Positions 51,601 to 61,574 of a stretch of DNA of 64,000 bases are shown here, one piece after another. The DNA comes from Pieris napi. Its lineage: Eukaryota; Arthropoda; Insecta; Lepidoptera; Pieridae. The notes below the pieces were generated by a model that saw nothing but the letters and a program-made list of their open reading frames with translations, was not told the DNA's origin and searched no databases. Location: positions 2,242,001 to 2,306,000 of the forward strand of contig NC_062236.1 of assembly GCF_905475465.1 (NCBI RefSeq), written 5' to 3'. A program made the translations under genes and the position numbers. Positions within the stretch are counted from its first letter, which is position 1; every line of letters starts with the position of its first letter.

Positions 51601-52739
51601 TATAAATCAAATTATATAGTATTAAAAATTGGGTGGTTTTTCAATTCCAAATACCCTTATGACGTCAACCAACGAAGAAATCAAACCTAGTGGTTTTAAT
51701 AACTCAACCATGTGACAAACTAGAAATTGCTTAAAATTTTACAATTTAAATTAGAAAAGAGAATAGAATAGCCATTGAATTTACGTAGTAAGCTTGCTAG
51801 TTTGTTTGTGTAGTCCCGATTACAATCGGATACATTATTGTTACAAATGTGTATAAAAGACTGATTTATTTTGGTTCGCCTATTTGTATTGTCTAGATTC
51901 TAGAAAATATAGAACTTAGTAACAATATGAACGTGATCAAACAAGTTATTCAAGAAAATATAACCTACTTTCAATAAATAGTTACGCGAATTAGTAAACC
52001 GTATAAGTGATTTTTCACGGTTGAGTGATAATTATATATTTGCGGAATAGATGACCACATTAAATAGTAATACATTTGTAATATTCACTTAAATATCTAA
52101 TTGGTAGGTGCTAAAAATTCATTTTATTGTATTTATATTTTGTGAATTTTATCGATAAATTGTTAACTCAGCACTTGCATAAATACTTCACAAAGCTTTT
52201 ATTAATTATGTATATGTCAATATGCACATAATTTGTATAACTTACCAAACCTGAGTATGCATGTAAAGTAAAAAAATTGAAGTTTAATTGTATGATAGAT
52301 ATATATAGATTATATAGACAACAACCTGTTTCTATCAGTTACAACTAGGATAAGAAAGATGAAAGATACTGTATCACCTAAATAAACCTTTTTCCATAAA
52401 TTTACTAACACAAAAAAAAATTTAACCAGTGTTTCTGAGATTAGCTTGTTCAACCAAACAAACTGCCTCTTCCATTTTATATTATTAGTACAGATATATT
52501 CAATATCTTACGAGTTAAAACATATCCATATTATAAAAGAAAACACATAGACAATACACAAAGCCATAGACAAGAAAATGAAAATATTAATTAAAATTAA
52601 AAAAAAATGACAGGGAATATTAAATATTTTAAAGAAAAAACTAAATTGACTGCTAAACAAAGTCAAGGTTTTCCTACTAAGGTAAGGTGGAAAATATTAA
52701 CTAAATTATTAACTTACCCAATGTTCCATTGGAAGCCAT
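30612..52739 (-). CDS. ATIC: Bifunctional purine biosynthesis protein ATIC/PurH (AICAR transformylase / IMP cyclohydrolase)
   Basis: This enzyme catalyses the last two steps of de novo IMP synthesis in the cytosol, with 10-formyl-tetrahydrofolate as formyl donor. Exons: 52718-52739, 50991-51207, 49919-50194, 48105-48217, 46747-46970, 44210-44458, 43194-43415, 33449-33626, 32281-32444, 30612-30731. Phases agree throughout and give 594 residues; human ATIC has 592. The N-terminal cyclohydrolase domain shows SVSDKTGLLPLAKYL, GSGGTA, RVKSLHPAVHAGIL and ENIDIGGVTLLRAAAKNHDR. The C-terminal transformylase domain shows catalytic K267-H268 in KHVSPAGAAVG, then GADRMSSFGDF, KIISREVSDGIVAPGY, GIGAGQQSRIHCTRLAG and SDAFFPFRDNID, and ends LRLFHH. 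The first exon is only 22 coding bases. Intron 7 (33627-43193) is unusually long and carries an opposite-strand gene. SPOUT1 starts 2.4 kb away in the divergent direction. Confidence 0.96.
30835..31059 (+). mobile_element. Helitron-like element, copy 1
   Basis: Starts near TTCTTCTGTGAGTGTGTATG and ends GTCTGTCGGGTCCACTAG|T. Nearly identical to the copy at 47686-47911, so both insertions look recent. In ATIC intron 9, just after the last exon's acceptor region. Confidence 0.75.
31065..31384 (+). mobile_element. Second Helitron-like element, different subfamily
   Basis: Starts near ATTCTCGTGTCGCGGTGTTT and ends TTTGCCGGATCAGCTAG|T. It sits directly beside the previous element. Confidence 0.65.
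31390..31655 (+). repeat. Old, diverged tRNA-derived SINE
   Basis: Retains GAGAAAACCGACATGTAT, CAGGCTGATCA and the GAGGCCCATATAGAGTTGTA end in the order of the copy at 36113-36390. Confidence 0.5.
31758..31925 (-). mobile_element. Helitron-like 3' fragment, reversed
   Basis: Begins TAGCTGACCCCGCGAACTTC, the reverse of a CTAG-type terminus. Confidence 0.4.
34230..34915 (-). mobile_element. Helitron-like element, inverted relative of 21556-22153
   Basis: Begins CTAGCGACCCGCCCCGTCTT and follows the plus-strand copy through to GCGACTTTGTTTTATACTAT. In ATIC intron 7. Confidence 0.7.
36113..36390 (+). repeat. tRNA-derived SINE, nearly complete
   Basis: The head has an A-box-like TAGTGGCTTCAGC and a B box GGTTCGATCCC. 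The body has CTCGAACGGTGAAGGAAAAC and ends GAGGTTGTAGCGG. Other copies: 40263-40335 (head only), 50437-50660 (body), 63455-63667 (minus). Confidence 0.8.
38085..38231 (+). other. Probable 5' non-coding exon with overlapping uORF for the nested gene
   Basis: The sequence ends in a clean donor (CAG|GTATGT) at 38231. An ATG at 38122 opens 36 codons here and, if spliced to the acceptor at 39121, continues 11 more codons and stops at 39152-39154, past the main ATG at 39138. Joining it in the main frame gives a stop (TGA) with no upstream ATG, so the main protein must start in exon 2. The left edge is a guess. Confidence 0.4.
39138..40215 (+). CDS. Unrecognised 160-residue protein, nested in ATIC intron 7
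   Basis: Coding exons are 39138-39197 and 39793-40215, joined in phase 0 by GT...AG; exon 2 begins at 39121 after a good acceptor. The protein starts MTIGPETDDPVFGFG and has an acidic, Pro-rich stretch (TPPDSPEPDEVLPGE, about residues 41-55). It then has a helical, charged C-terminal region with FFRKYPQ, LEELLRKIAEDN and FILIYNFYKARE. I see no signal peptide, membrane segment or known domain. A likely 5' exon ends with a donor at 38231, and its ATG at 38122 would open a 47-codon upstream frame that overlaps the main start (stop 39152-39154). Coding quality (clean splice sites, no repeats inside) supports a real gene. Candidate AATAAA signals occur beyond 41250. Confidence 0.7.
40263..40335 (+). 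repeat. SINE head fragment
   Basis: GTTGGCCAAGTGGCTTCAAC with a degenerate B box (GGTTCGATCC), 48 bp past the nested gene's stop codon, so probably within its 3' UTR. Confidence 0.6.
40336..42185. other. Region after the nested gene
   Basis: Probable 3' UTR at first, with AATAAA hexamers beyond 41250 and at 41454. The 83-codon frame at 40611 shows no family resemblance and looks like chance. Confidence 0.4.
42186..42721. mobile_element. 536-bp MITE with about 40-bp terminal inverted repeats
   Basis: GGGTATGTTCCGATATA at the left is repeated inverted at the right, and similarity continues through the CTGCGA.(T/C)ACTGTA segment. Flanks are TTA/TAAA-like, so the duplication length is unclear. 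In ATIC intron 7. Confidence 0.8.
43104..43166. repeat. Perfect 30-bp hairpin with 3-base loop beside ATIC exon 7
   Basis: Left arm 43104-43133, loop GGG, right arm 43137-43166, all 30 pairs matching. In the ATIC pre-mRNA it begins 27 bases inside intron 7 from the donor at 43193. Confidence 0.9.
43440..43780 (+). repeat. Dispersed short retroelement 3' copy, longest in window
   Basis: Begins about 25 bp from the acceptor of ATIC exon 7. Carries the CCAGTTCTCAAATGAAGGGC block, then TTGTCCTCTATCAGCAGGAG as at 3760-4015. Confidence 0.65.
44613..46580. mobile_element. TGTCGCAGCC-family MITE split by a nested insertion
   Basis: Left part 44613-44993 has TTCGCAGCCAACTAGCATAA and GGCTGAATATCATTCAGGCC. 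Right part 46499-46580 has CTGTTAATTGAACGCTTAAT. They match the ends and middle of the 4642-4815 copy, with the foldback at 44994-46498 inserted between them. Confidence 0.7.
44994..46498. mobile_element. 1.5-kb foldback element with 220-bp arms, TA target duplication
   Basis: Arms 44994-45213 and 46279-46498 are inverted copies with very few differences and equal length (start GTCTAGTCGACAAGTTG). Each end is bordered by TA (44992-44993, 46499-46500). The interior is extremely AT-rich with repeated A-tract/T-tract blocks and a second inverted repeat of about 39 bp (46147-46185 / 46230-46268). No transposase frame. Confidence 0.85.
47358..47412 (+). mobile_element. Right end of a GAAGTTATACTTCTTT-family MITE
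   Basis: ACGCCAAAGAAGTATAACTT followed by TACATAAATACACACAC. A possible left end with GGTATACTTCTTTTAACCG lies near 47038. Confidence 0.5.
47686..47911 (+). mobile_element. Helitron-like element, copy 2
   Basis: Nearly the same as 30835-31059, including the GTCTGTCGGGTCCACTAG|T end. In ATIC intron 4. Confidence 0.75.
48006..48095 (+). mobile_element. LINE 3' tail abutting the donor of ATIC exon 4
   Basis: Carries CGCACTCGCGAGACCTGTCA and ends CCCCCTTCTATAAAAAA at 48095. The exon edge is 48105, so the A-tail starts nine bases inside the intron, antisense to ATIC. Confidence 0.75.
48396..48952 (+). mobile_element. Helitron-like element
   Basis: Starts near TATTATAAAGAGGAAAGGTT and ends CGCTTGGCCGAGTCTACTAG|T. 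Related starts occur near 8320 and 58985. Confidence 0.6.
50437..50660 (+). repeat. SINE body, head missing
   Basis: Runs from CACCAATGAAC through CGCTCGAACGGTGAAGGAAA to AAAAAGGTTGTAGCGCCACT. In ATIC intron 2. Confidence 0.7.
50722..50895 (+). repeat. Dispersed short retroelement 3' copy
   Basis: AACTCAAACTCAAAATAATT start and AGTCAAGGGCGTAGAGCGGG core. Confidence 0.55.
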
Positions 52740-54024
52740 GTTGACAGTTCAATGAATAATATGAAACTGATCTAGTAATAAAACAGCTGGGTTCAACGCC
52801 ACTTGACCTTTCACAGGGGTTCTGATAACAAAATTGAGAGACTTAATAGGGTTGGTTGCATAATTTCTTACATAGTATATGGCAAAACAAACAACTGTGA
52901 AATTTGATCAATTTTTAAGCAATATATTATTACATTATAATCCTAATAATATATTAAAAACTAGCTAAAATAAATTCAGTAAAGGTCACATATTAGAATT
53001 TCTAAAAAAAGTGATCAACCAAAGATGTCAACCATAACTATTTTTTCACTAGACATCCATATATAAATAGTTTAATTAATAGCATTTATTTTATTTTTAC
53101 TTATATAAATAACTGCTAGTGGCAACCCTGATATCATAACATGATGAAAACACTGATGTAATCAGACGTCATTTCAATAAGAAAAACAACAATAAGATAA
53201 TATTAAATCAAATTTAACCTATACATACACATAATTCAAAACAAGCTGAAGAGAACTTATACATGATTTTTATCCCAAAAGCAAGACATTTTATAGATAG
53301 GTAATTATTTTTTCAGAATTAATTTATGATTTTATTTTTAAATATACTGATGGTAACTCATAAAACTTAAAGCAAAAATACTGTTATATGCGTCTACAGT
53401 TAAAATGCCACTTATTACCACTAGAATCTTGTTAGAATTTCTCTGGTTAGAAACAAGTTTAATTCCATATTAAGCTTAAGTAAAAGTGGTCTTGATAAAT
53501 GTAGATTAACTTCTTACTTTAATTGAATTTAACAAATGATCACAAAGTTTATGAATATCATTTATAACTTGAAAAGATTATTTAAAATTTTATAAACAGT
53601 GTCTAAACCCAGCATAGTAACTGTTTGTAATAAGTAATAACAGTCCATTGTTAGGCCGTAAACGGCGATTATAGTGAATAAAGTATTTATTATAAAATTT
53701 AACAAAGTACAAATTAATAATAAATGAAAGCAAATATACTTCTATTAGGATTAGGTAACTAGAGTAAATCTATCTTAAATTACTTGAAATTTAATAATAC
53801 ATTATTTCTATACAGATATTAATTTATCGGTTCTAGTTTAGGACGTACTATAGTACCTGACTTAAAAAATTAGAAACTCACGTAAATTGTTTAGGTTGTA
53901 AAATATAATCCGCATGTGTTTCTCAATTCTCATAACATACACTTCGCAGTTCGCAATTCGCATGCTCGCACAGTTTAAAAAAATACTTTTGTAAACGCGC
54001 CACTTTGTCCAACCACAGATCATT
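51208..54024. other. ATIC intron 1 and the ATIC/SPOUT1 spacer up to the hAT element
   Basis: ATIC exon 1 (52718-52739) lies inside. Otherwise AT-rich without recognised repeats or coding signal. Confidence 0.5.
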
Positions 54025-54032
54025 GTAAGATT

Positions 54033-54932
54033 CAGGGTTCACAACCTGAAGCCAGGCAGTTATCGTACCAGGGCCCTAAAATTATCGTATATGTGATCAT
54101 TATACGATAAATTATCGTACAGTCAGGAAAATGGCTAAAAAATACTTTAAAAAATCATATGAAACGTGAAAATAAAATGTTGCAAACGATTTATAGTTTA
54201 AATCTTGTAAACTTGTGTTTTTCAAATTGAAAAAAATTATAATAATTCAATTTAAATGTTCGACGTATGGCACAGACCCAAGCTGGGCCCTCATCCACTT
54301 CGAGTGTGATTAACGCGCCAACATTTCAAATTTATAAATAACAAAATAATGTTAAAGGATAGACCACATGAAAACAAGCATATTTTCAAAAGTTTAACTA
54401 AATATATTTGCGAGAACAGAATACGCAAATATTAATGAAACTTAACGTTTTATATACAACTTTTAATCTTTTCCGTCAAAGAGGAACAAAACTACCCAAT
54501 AATTTATCTTTGAACGATATGGTGTTCGCTCTAAGTGATATACCTATTGTCCGTAAACATCGCATATTATTTTTATCACTTAAAATTTGTTAGGTATTAA
54601 AATGCTATCGAAGACTTCCGAATCTGCGTCACCATACAGCTTAAAAAAGCTGTGCATTCTGATGCATTTTTTGTGTTTCTACATTAACGCTTTGTTCATC
54701 CGCTGTAGTCGCCTTGTGACAGCATATTTTCCGAATAGAAAAATAAGCCAATTGATGGCACTGACACTAAAAACTGTAATTGTTATTGGGCTATCTGTGT
54801 TATCATCAAATTTTTTATCAGAATGGAAATTATCGTACAATCTGCGTACGATAGTCATGTACCATCGTACATCGTACGTTGTTATGAAATTATCGCATTT
54901 GTACGATAATTATCGTACGGTTGTGAACCCTG
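54033..54932. mobile_element. 900-bp hAT element with perfect 8-bp target duplication
   Basis: Ends CAGGGTTCACAACC / GGTTGTGAACCCTG are exact inverse. The flanks 54025-54032 and 54933-54940 are both GTAAGATT. Subterminal regions hold many ATCGTAC / TACGATAAT motifs on both strands, typical of transposase-binding arrays. Internal frames (54408-54593, 54587-54943) show no transposase motif that I recognise. It sits in the ATIC/SPOUT1 divergent spacer, 227 bp before the SPOUT1 ATG. Confidence 0.92.
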
Positions 54933-55159
54933 GTAAGATTTAGTTAACTTTCAATGACATAGATGACTCTACACTTAAACTTAATAAGTTGCCAATTAGT
55001 TTTAGCTGTCAACTAACAAACGTCAGTTTTTAATGTCTTAATTCCATTTTTTTATCTGTGCCATGTGTAAACTTTAAAACCATGTGTTTTTATATTTCAT
55101 TTATTAAATTGTTTTGAACATTTTTCAGCTTAAATGTAAATTCGAAATAAAATATAAAC

Positions 55160-56713
55160 ATGTCATTACCTCAAGTAGCAACTAAACCGCCGGGTAAAAG
55201 TTGGCGCGATATAAATCAAGAGAGAAAAGCCTTAAAACGGCAACGAAATGAGGAGAAAATCGTAAAACGTGAAAAAAAAATGTTACTAGAGAAAGAACTA
55301 GAAGAGAAAGTCAAAGAAGAATGTGAAAAGGAAAAGAAGTATGCTGAGATTTCTACGGTCAGCATTGCCGTACCCGGTTCAATTTTAGAGAACGCTCAAT
55401 CAGCAGAACTACGGACGTATTTAGCAGGCCAAATTGCCCGAGCTGCCTGTGTTTTTTCTGTCGATGAGGTGATCGTATTCGATGATATAGGCGATAAATT
55501 AAATACAAAAAAGTCAAAGTTAGAGGATGGTGATGGAGTTATTGTTGCGCGAAAAAGTTGTGTGCAATTAGCTAGAATTTTACAGTACTTAGAATGTCCA
55601 CAATATTTAAGAAAGCATTTCTTTCCAATCCATAAAGATTTAGAGTTTGCTGGTCTTTTAAACCCTTTAGATGCCCCTCATCATTTACGAATGTCTAATG
55701 ACTTCAAATTTAGGTAAGATTGATCAATATGTAAACTTTACTTATCCATAATTACTAACTATTGTTGTGAATATCAATAAACTCTGTTATCTTAAATTCC
55801 AGGGAAGGAATAACAATGAACAAAAAGGTTAAACCAGGAAAAGGTTCCCAAGTCAATGTAGGACTGTTAAAAGATGTCTCAACTGATAAACTATTAAACC
55901 CAGGTATTAGAGTAACTGTTAAAATGTTACCAACTTCTGAAGGTGGTAAGAAATTAAAAGGAAAAATTGTAAGCCTGGCTACACCCCGCGCGGAGACTGG
56001 AGTATACTGGGGCTATACTGTTAGGATAGCTAATAACCTCAGTCAAGTGTTTACACAGTGCCCATATAAAGATGGGTAAGAAATTTTTACATAGTTTATT
56101 CTAATACAAGAACTTATAAATTTAGAATTGTAGAGTTTTAATTAATCTGTAATTTGCAAAGTATCAGTTTATCTATAACATTAAATTTATAAGAAGTAAC
56201 AAATTAACAATTGTAAAGTTTAAATATCATCATTTGAAAATAAGTATAATTTTAACTAAAGTTATCAAAATATATTCATCAGGTTTTAAATAATATTAAC
56301 TAATTACCATTAAACATTTTAGATATGACCTTACTGTTGGAACATCAGACAAAGGAAATCCTATAGATGACATACCACACAAGGCAGTCACTTTTAACCA
56401 TGCCTTAATTGTTTTTGGGGGCTTACATGGCATAGAAGCAGCACTTGAAAGTGATGAACAATTACAAGTTAATGATGCTAGCTTACTCTTTAATCATTAT
56501 GTCAATGTTTTACCTAATCAAGGCTCTAGAACCATACGAACAGAAGAAGCTATATTAATAGCACTAACTAGCCTTAAAGCCAAATTAAAACCTAACAACG
56601 CACCTATGGTTTTTAAAGAGGGTGGTATAGCAACTAGTTCAATTTATTCAATGCAGAAAAATTACAACTCTGCTGTTGCAGATAGCAACGTAGATTTAAG
56701 CAAATTTGATTAA
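55160..56713 (+). CDS. SPOUT1: SPOUT1-type RNA methyltransferase (C9orf114 / CENP-32 homologue)
   Basis: Family knowledge: SPOUT1 proteins are SAM-dependent trefoil-knot methyltransferases acting on 28S rRNA uridine, also reported at kinetochores and spindles as CENP-32. Exons 55160-55713, 55803-56075 and 56323-56713 join in phase to give 405 residues (human 376). The N-terminus is a Lys/Glu-rich coiled coil (about 14-55). The catalytic domain shows SIAVPGSILENAQS, ELRTYLAGQIARAA, VDEVIVFDD, RILQYLECPQYLRKHFF, AGLLNPLDAPHH, an inserted OB-like segment (exon 2), VYWGYTVR, GYDLTVGTS, the knot motif LIVFGGLHGIEAA, and NQGSRTIRTEEAILIALTSL near the end. It is divergent from ATIC and convergent with the epimerase gene 216 bp away. 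AATAAA lies at 56874-56879. Confidence 0.95.
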
Positions 56714-56735
56714 AACATATTTTTACAAAAATGTT

Positions 56736-56741
56736 TTTATT
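56736..56741 (-). terminator. Polyadenylation signal AATAAA of the epimerase gene
   Basis: Minus-strand AATAAA 189 bases past the epimerase stop. Cleavage would fall near 56715, so this 3' UTR would lie almost wholly over the SPOUT1 3' UTR. Confidence 0.5.
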
Positions 56742-56873
56742 GTCATTTAATGGAAGACAATTTAGGTACTTAATGTGATCTACAAGAATGAGTACCCAGA
56801 AATATTAACAATATTCCATTGCATATGTCTTAAAGTTTCCATACCTTTCTTTTCATACTTACAAAATCCCTAT

Positions 56874-56879
56874 AATAAA
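56874..56879 (+). terminator. Polyadenylation signal AATAAA of SPOUT1
   Basis: Canonical hexamer 161 bases after the SPOUT1 stop codon. It would place cleavage at about 56890-56900, still outside the epimerase coding sequence. Confidence 0.55.
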
Positions 56880-56929
56880 TGTATATAAAAAATATATGCA
56901 TAAAATATGCTTAAATTTAGTTTAAAATG

Positions 56930-58131
56930 TTACTGAGACATTGCTTGTTGTACTGTATCCCTAAGTTGTTTGATAGTAGCAGCTTGATCTTGAGCACCTA
57001 TCACAGCTGTTCCAGAGACTATCATATTTGCTCCTGCCTGAAAACAATTTAGTTTTATATTCTACACAAATTTGAGTATAAAAGGGAACATAAGAATTTT
57101 TTCTCTATTCATAATAAATAATACATAAATATATTTGCCAACCTTAAATCTTAAGGGCATTTACAAGATTAAGAAAGAAAATTTTAGAAATATTAACTTA
57201 CATTAGCACAGCACCCAATAGTGGCAAGACCTACACCACCATCAACTTCAATATTTAACAGTGGATAATGCTCTCTTAAATGCCGAACTTTTATCATCTG
57301 ATCTTCCATGAACTTCTGACCACCAAATCCTGGCTCTACTGTCATTATCAACACCATATCTGACATTGAAATGTATTTTTCAACATCTGACACGGGAGTA
57401 CCAGGTTTGATTGCAAGGCCAACCTACACAGTGGAACTTAATTATATTTAATTATAACTAAATTATTAACAATAATCTATGTTTAATAACAAATACCATT
57501 CTACCTTCATTCCACTTTCTTTTATTTTTCTACAAACTCTTTCAACATCATCCACTGGTTCAATGTGAAAGGTATACTGGTTGACACCAGCATCTGCCAT
57601 TGGTGAAATCCACTGAAATTTTTTTGCAAACCACTTTATGATGTGTTTAGTCTTAGGACAAAGTGACACATATTAAGCCTGCCATCAAGAGAACCTAGCA
57701 AGATAAAACCATTAAAATTCACTGCAACATGAGCCTGGGCCATGGGCAATTGTAAAATATTAGTACTGGCAATAGAAAGACATAAAGCTTTCCCATTTTT
57801 TTGTTGTTGCGGTCTATAACTTATCAACTGAAAGATGTAAAAACTTACAGTTTAAAATAAATAGACATAAAAAGCAAATGCTATTATGTTATACCTGTTC
57901 AGGATTAGCCACCATCATGTGGGTTTCAAAAAAGGCATCTTTAATTTTATTTCTGAGACACTTCACTACTGGGTGACCAAAGGTAAGGTTAGGAACAAAA
58001 TGGCCATCCATTACATCCAAATGCAAGTAATCAGCTCCATTATCTAAAAGTTTCTGAGATTCTTCGTAGAGTCTTGACAAATCGGAATTAAGAATAGATG
58101 GTCCAATTAAAGCTTTTAAATGTTTTGCCAT
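56930..58131 (-). CDS. RPE: Ribulose-phosphate 3-epimerase
   Basis: The enzyme interconverts ribulose-5-phosphate and xylulose-5-phosphate in the pentose phosphate pathway, using a divalent metal in a TIM barrel. Exons 57895-58131, 57505-57612, 57202-57423 and 56930-57037 are all phase 0 and give 224 residues (human 228). Seen in order: IGPSILNSDL, the metal and catalytic pair H37 and D39 in LHLDVMDGHFVPNLTFG, H71 in ETHMMV, QYTFHIE, LAIKPGT, MTVEPGFGGQKF, catalytic D176 in EVDGGVG, and the phosphate loop GANMIVSGTA. All expected active-site residues are present. Intron 1 contains an odd in-frame open stretch (57640-57838, listed separately). The start ATG follows an AT-rich leader, and no upstream ATG in frame is needed. 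Confidence 0.96.
57640..57838 (-). other. Open stretch after a strong acceptor inside RPE intron 1: possible alternative exon or WD40-like relic
   Basis: A pyrimidine-rich acceptor (...TCTTTCAG) precedes an open frame of about 63 codons in phase with RPE exon 1. It includes KNGKALCLSIAS and NGFILLGSLDGRLNM, which faintly recall a WD40 repeat such as GNB1L. Splicing exon 1 to it would give a truncated, inactive epimerase. It could equally be chance. Confidence 0.2.
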
Positions 58132-60240
58132 ATTTTATATTAATACAGTTTTCAGATATGTAATTTAATTTGAAGTATTATACTGTAATAATTATTAAAG
58201 TAATTATTGGACCTCGGTTCGTGGTTGTCCGTTGTAGCCTGTAGACTGTAGAGTGTAGGATCAAGGATGTTTTTACAGGGTATTGACTATTGACTATTGA
58301 TAGTTGAACTTGTTATCATTTGATAAGAAATGTCAATTACAATTTTAAAAATTACAGCTAGGATTATGTCAATTGTCATAGATTAAGTCTCAATTTTTTA
58401 TTCATATTCTCAAGTTAAAATCGTTTTCAGTTCTGTCTAATATTTAAAAATTGTTAGCGCGATTCAGCGTTCGACGTTATTGCTCTGCTCACTGCTGCTG
58501 ATTGTAGAAGTTTCAATTTAACACCTACACAGAAAAAAAGAATTGTTTTAAAATAAAATATACTTAAATGATGGAAGTTTCATGAAGATGAAAATAGAAT
58601 TTATAAAAAAGTAAAGTTACCTTAACCTAAGATTCACGTAAACATCGGTGGTGGCCCCGTACAGTAATCAGTATTCGGATTTCGTTTTATTTTGCTATAC
58701 AAAATGTTAAGCAATTACTTAACGATAGATGTCACTAAACATACTATTCGAAATAACATGAACTAACTTGGCAATAGCAACTTCGAATATACGTAGGTAC
58801 CTATATAGGTCACTATTACGAATGTCATATTTATGGGTTTAGGCTTTAGGTAAGTGCAACTTGCAAGGAAGTTTAATCATTTATTGTATTAAAACTTCTC
58901 AAAATTCCCTACTTGGATGTACGACAACCTATTAAACATAACCACGTAATAGCATCATATAAAGTTGCATGGTACCTAAGTACAAATAATATAAAGAGGA
59001 ATGGTTTGTATATGTGTAACGAATAGGCTCCGATTAGATTTTTTTGTTCACAATTAGAACGACTAACCCATTTCAAAATATTTTTGAAATGATCACATTT
59101 AAAAAATATTTTGAAAAATTACCGTCCACCCGTGTAAAGCCGGCTTATCTATTATATTTACATAAAATTTTAGAAATAACACACCAAATCACTTACGCAA
59201 GGTTTATTCTGTATGACGCAAATTATGTAAATTCATAATGTATATACAAGAGACAAGTTATCGAAAAACTGGTTTCCAATTGAATGTTGCTCTATAATCA
59301 GACATGTAATTTGTATAATTGTATGAATTCTGCAAGTAATGTAATAGTTATTATGATAATGGCTGCCGCGACTTCGTTCAATTAAATGAGTATATTTAGA
59401 ATAAATACATTAAATATTCTATTTTGTTAAATTTTGAATGTAAGCAATTTATTCCTAACATGCATATTGCGTAATTGAGCCACACATTCTTTGTGAAGTA
59501 TGAAGTTATGAAATACCTTTTTTCTACCTAATTTCATTACATATAAAGTGAACTTACACTAAAAACTAATCCTTTGCGGTTTAGGCGTCTCCTAACCCCA
59601 TCATTCATGCCTAGCACATTTACGTCTTTAATTCTTGTCCGTTTCCTAACAGTGTTGTGAGCTGCAGGCATCGCGTATCTAGAAACAGCCACCGGCACCA
59701 ATAATACTCGAGCCACTTAATCCGCTGCACAAACGCCACCGGCCTCGGTAATTCTATTTTCTTCGCGGATCTTTTGGAAATACTATTATTTTAAGGAAAT
59801 AATTTAGTTAAATAAATTATCGACAGATATATCTGTATAAAATATATATATATAAAAGAGGAACAACTCTTTTCTTCTTTTGATTATGTTAGGTATATTT
59901 TGGAAATAGTTGTGAAGCAATTTTTTAAATCGATTCACAAACTATCTCTTTATAGACGACGGATACCTTAATAGCTCACTCGAATAAACCCTTGAGAAAT
60001 ATAAATTCTCCACAATTCAATTGCGATTTGGATTTTATACTTTTATTGAAATTTCGTTTTATCCCTTTACATCCTAAATCGAGTTTCAAAATAACATTTT
60101 TGCTTTAATATTTTAGAAGGAATTTTTCAATTTATCTATAGATTGTCTCGATATTGTCGACTAAAACATTTTGTGGTTTAATATAAGTAAGTTATCACAT
60201 AAGCTGAATCGATTCGATCCGATCGATCGATTTTTTTATC
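58132..60240. other. Upstream of RPE, intergenic
   Basis: Includes a Helitron-like start fragment near 58985. No gene that I can support. Confidence 0.5.
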
Positions 60241-60485
60241 TGCCCTGCGATTCTGTAACTCACTTTTCGAACTCACGCAGCGGTTTTCGCATCGGCGGTC
60301 GCTCTCAAATCAGTCGTGAAGCAGTCATTTTATGATTTGGCATTCTGATAAACAATAAACTACAAGCTCCCACCTTTACAGAATGCCAAATCATAAAATG
60401 ACTGCTTCAAGACTGATTTAAGAGCGACCGCCGATGCGAAAACCGCTGTGTGAGTTCGAAAAGTGAGTTACAAAATCGCAGGGCA
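60241..60485. repeat. Hairpin element with 107-bp arms
   Basis: Arms 60241-60347 and 60379-60485 have equal length with four mismatches that I can count, around a 31-base loop. The outer end reads TGCCCTGCGATT. No target duplication seen. Confidence 0.88.
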
Positions 60486-61574
60486 GCAATCAACTCTTTA
60501 CCTGCTAAACATATTGAGGGTACTAGCATGTCTAAGTCAAATAAAATAACATGTGCCAAGCTTGCAACCGATCACTTCCTTGCCTATAAAATTGATCAAA
60601 CAAACATGCACTATGGCAAAAATTTATTCGTTATGACTTTTTTTTCTTTAGCTCAGGATCGGCTCAGGATCCTGGTACGCCTGGATTTTTTTATTTATTA
60701 GCCAGTCTCGATACAGAAATGCATGTTATTCGAGCTGTATACTGAATATATTGAATAATTACTGCTTTTTGTGGAGTTAAATGGTAAAAATATATTTTGT
60801 AACTGTTTCAATAAAGATGGCAGTGTAGTTTGCAGTGAAATTTTTTTACTACCGTCGATAAATTCGGAAAAGTCATACACCTACCCTCGCGATACTTAAC
60901 ATAATATGTTCTGTATTAGATGTTTTTTTTGCAGCCCCACGGTGTCCATGAGTTGATTATCTTGAACTAAAGACTTTTGACCATGATACAAAAAATAATA
61001 CAGAACAAAAACATTTACCTTGAAATACTTATATTGTACTGTATACTGTAATAATATGCTCACATTTTCCGCTTACTCAAAAAACCATATGTCTAATACT
61101 TGTGATCTAAGCGTGACTGAGTCCACACGTTTTTATTTCGTGTTTTATATTTAAACTTGTAAGTAGCGTGGCAATTGTGTAATTGAATGTTTATTTTTTT
61201 TTTCTTTTTTAAATTTCGGTTCTTTTCGGTTTGTGAACTTTGGAAGTAAGTTCTCCCGTTTTCGTATCTTTCTTATATGAAAATGGCTGTACGTATAAAG
61301 CGGTATTTTTCTGTTACTATCGTGTATAATTTTAGAAACAACGTGTTAAAAAAATCTACTCTGAAATTGATTCCACACCACTTTTTATTATGTTTTATGT
61401 CTGGTACTAATTTGATTGAAGCATTTATAAAAAAATATGGAAAATAGATGAAATGAAAGTTATCATATAAAAGGAATCTATGAATTAATTCTATCAATTA
61501 TTACATTTAATTAAAAACCAATCAAAATAGAATGAATCTGTTTTGTGTACGCCCAAACTGATACACGTCCTAAG

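Noticed and set aside
54408..54943. ORFs inside the hAT element as a transposase
   Set aside because: No hAT dimerisation or catalytic motifs are visible, and 900 bp is too short for an autonomous copy.
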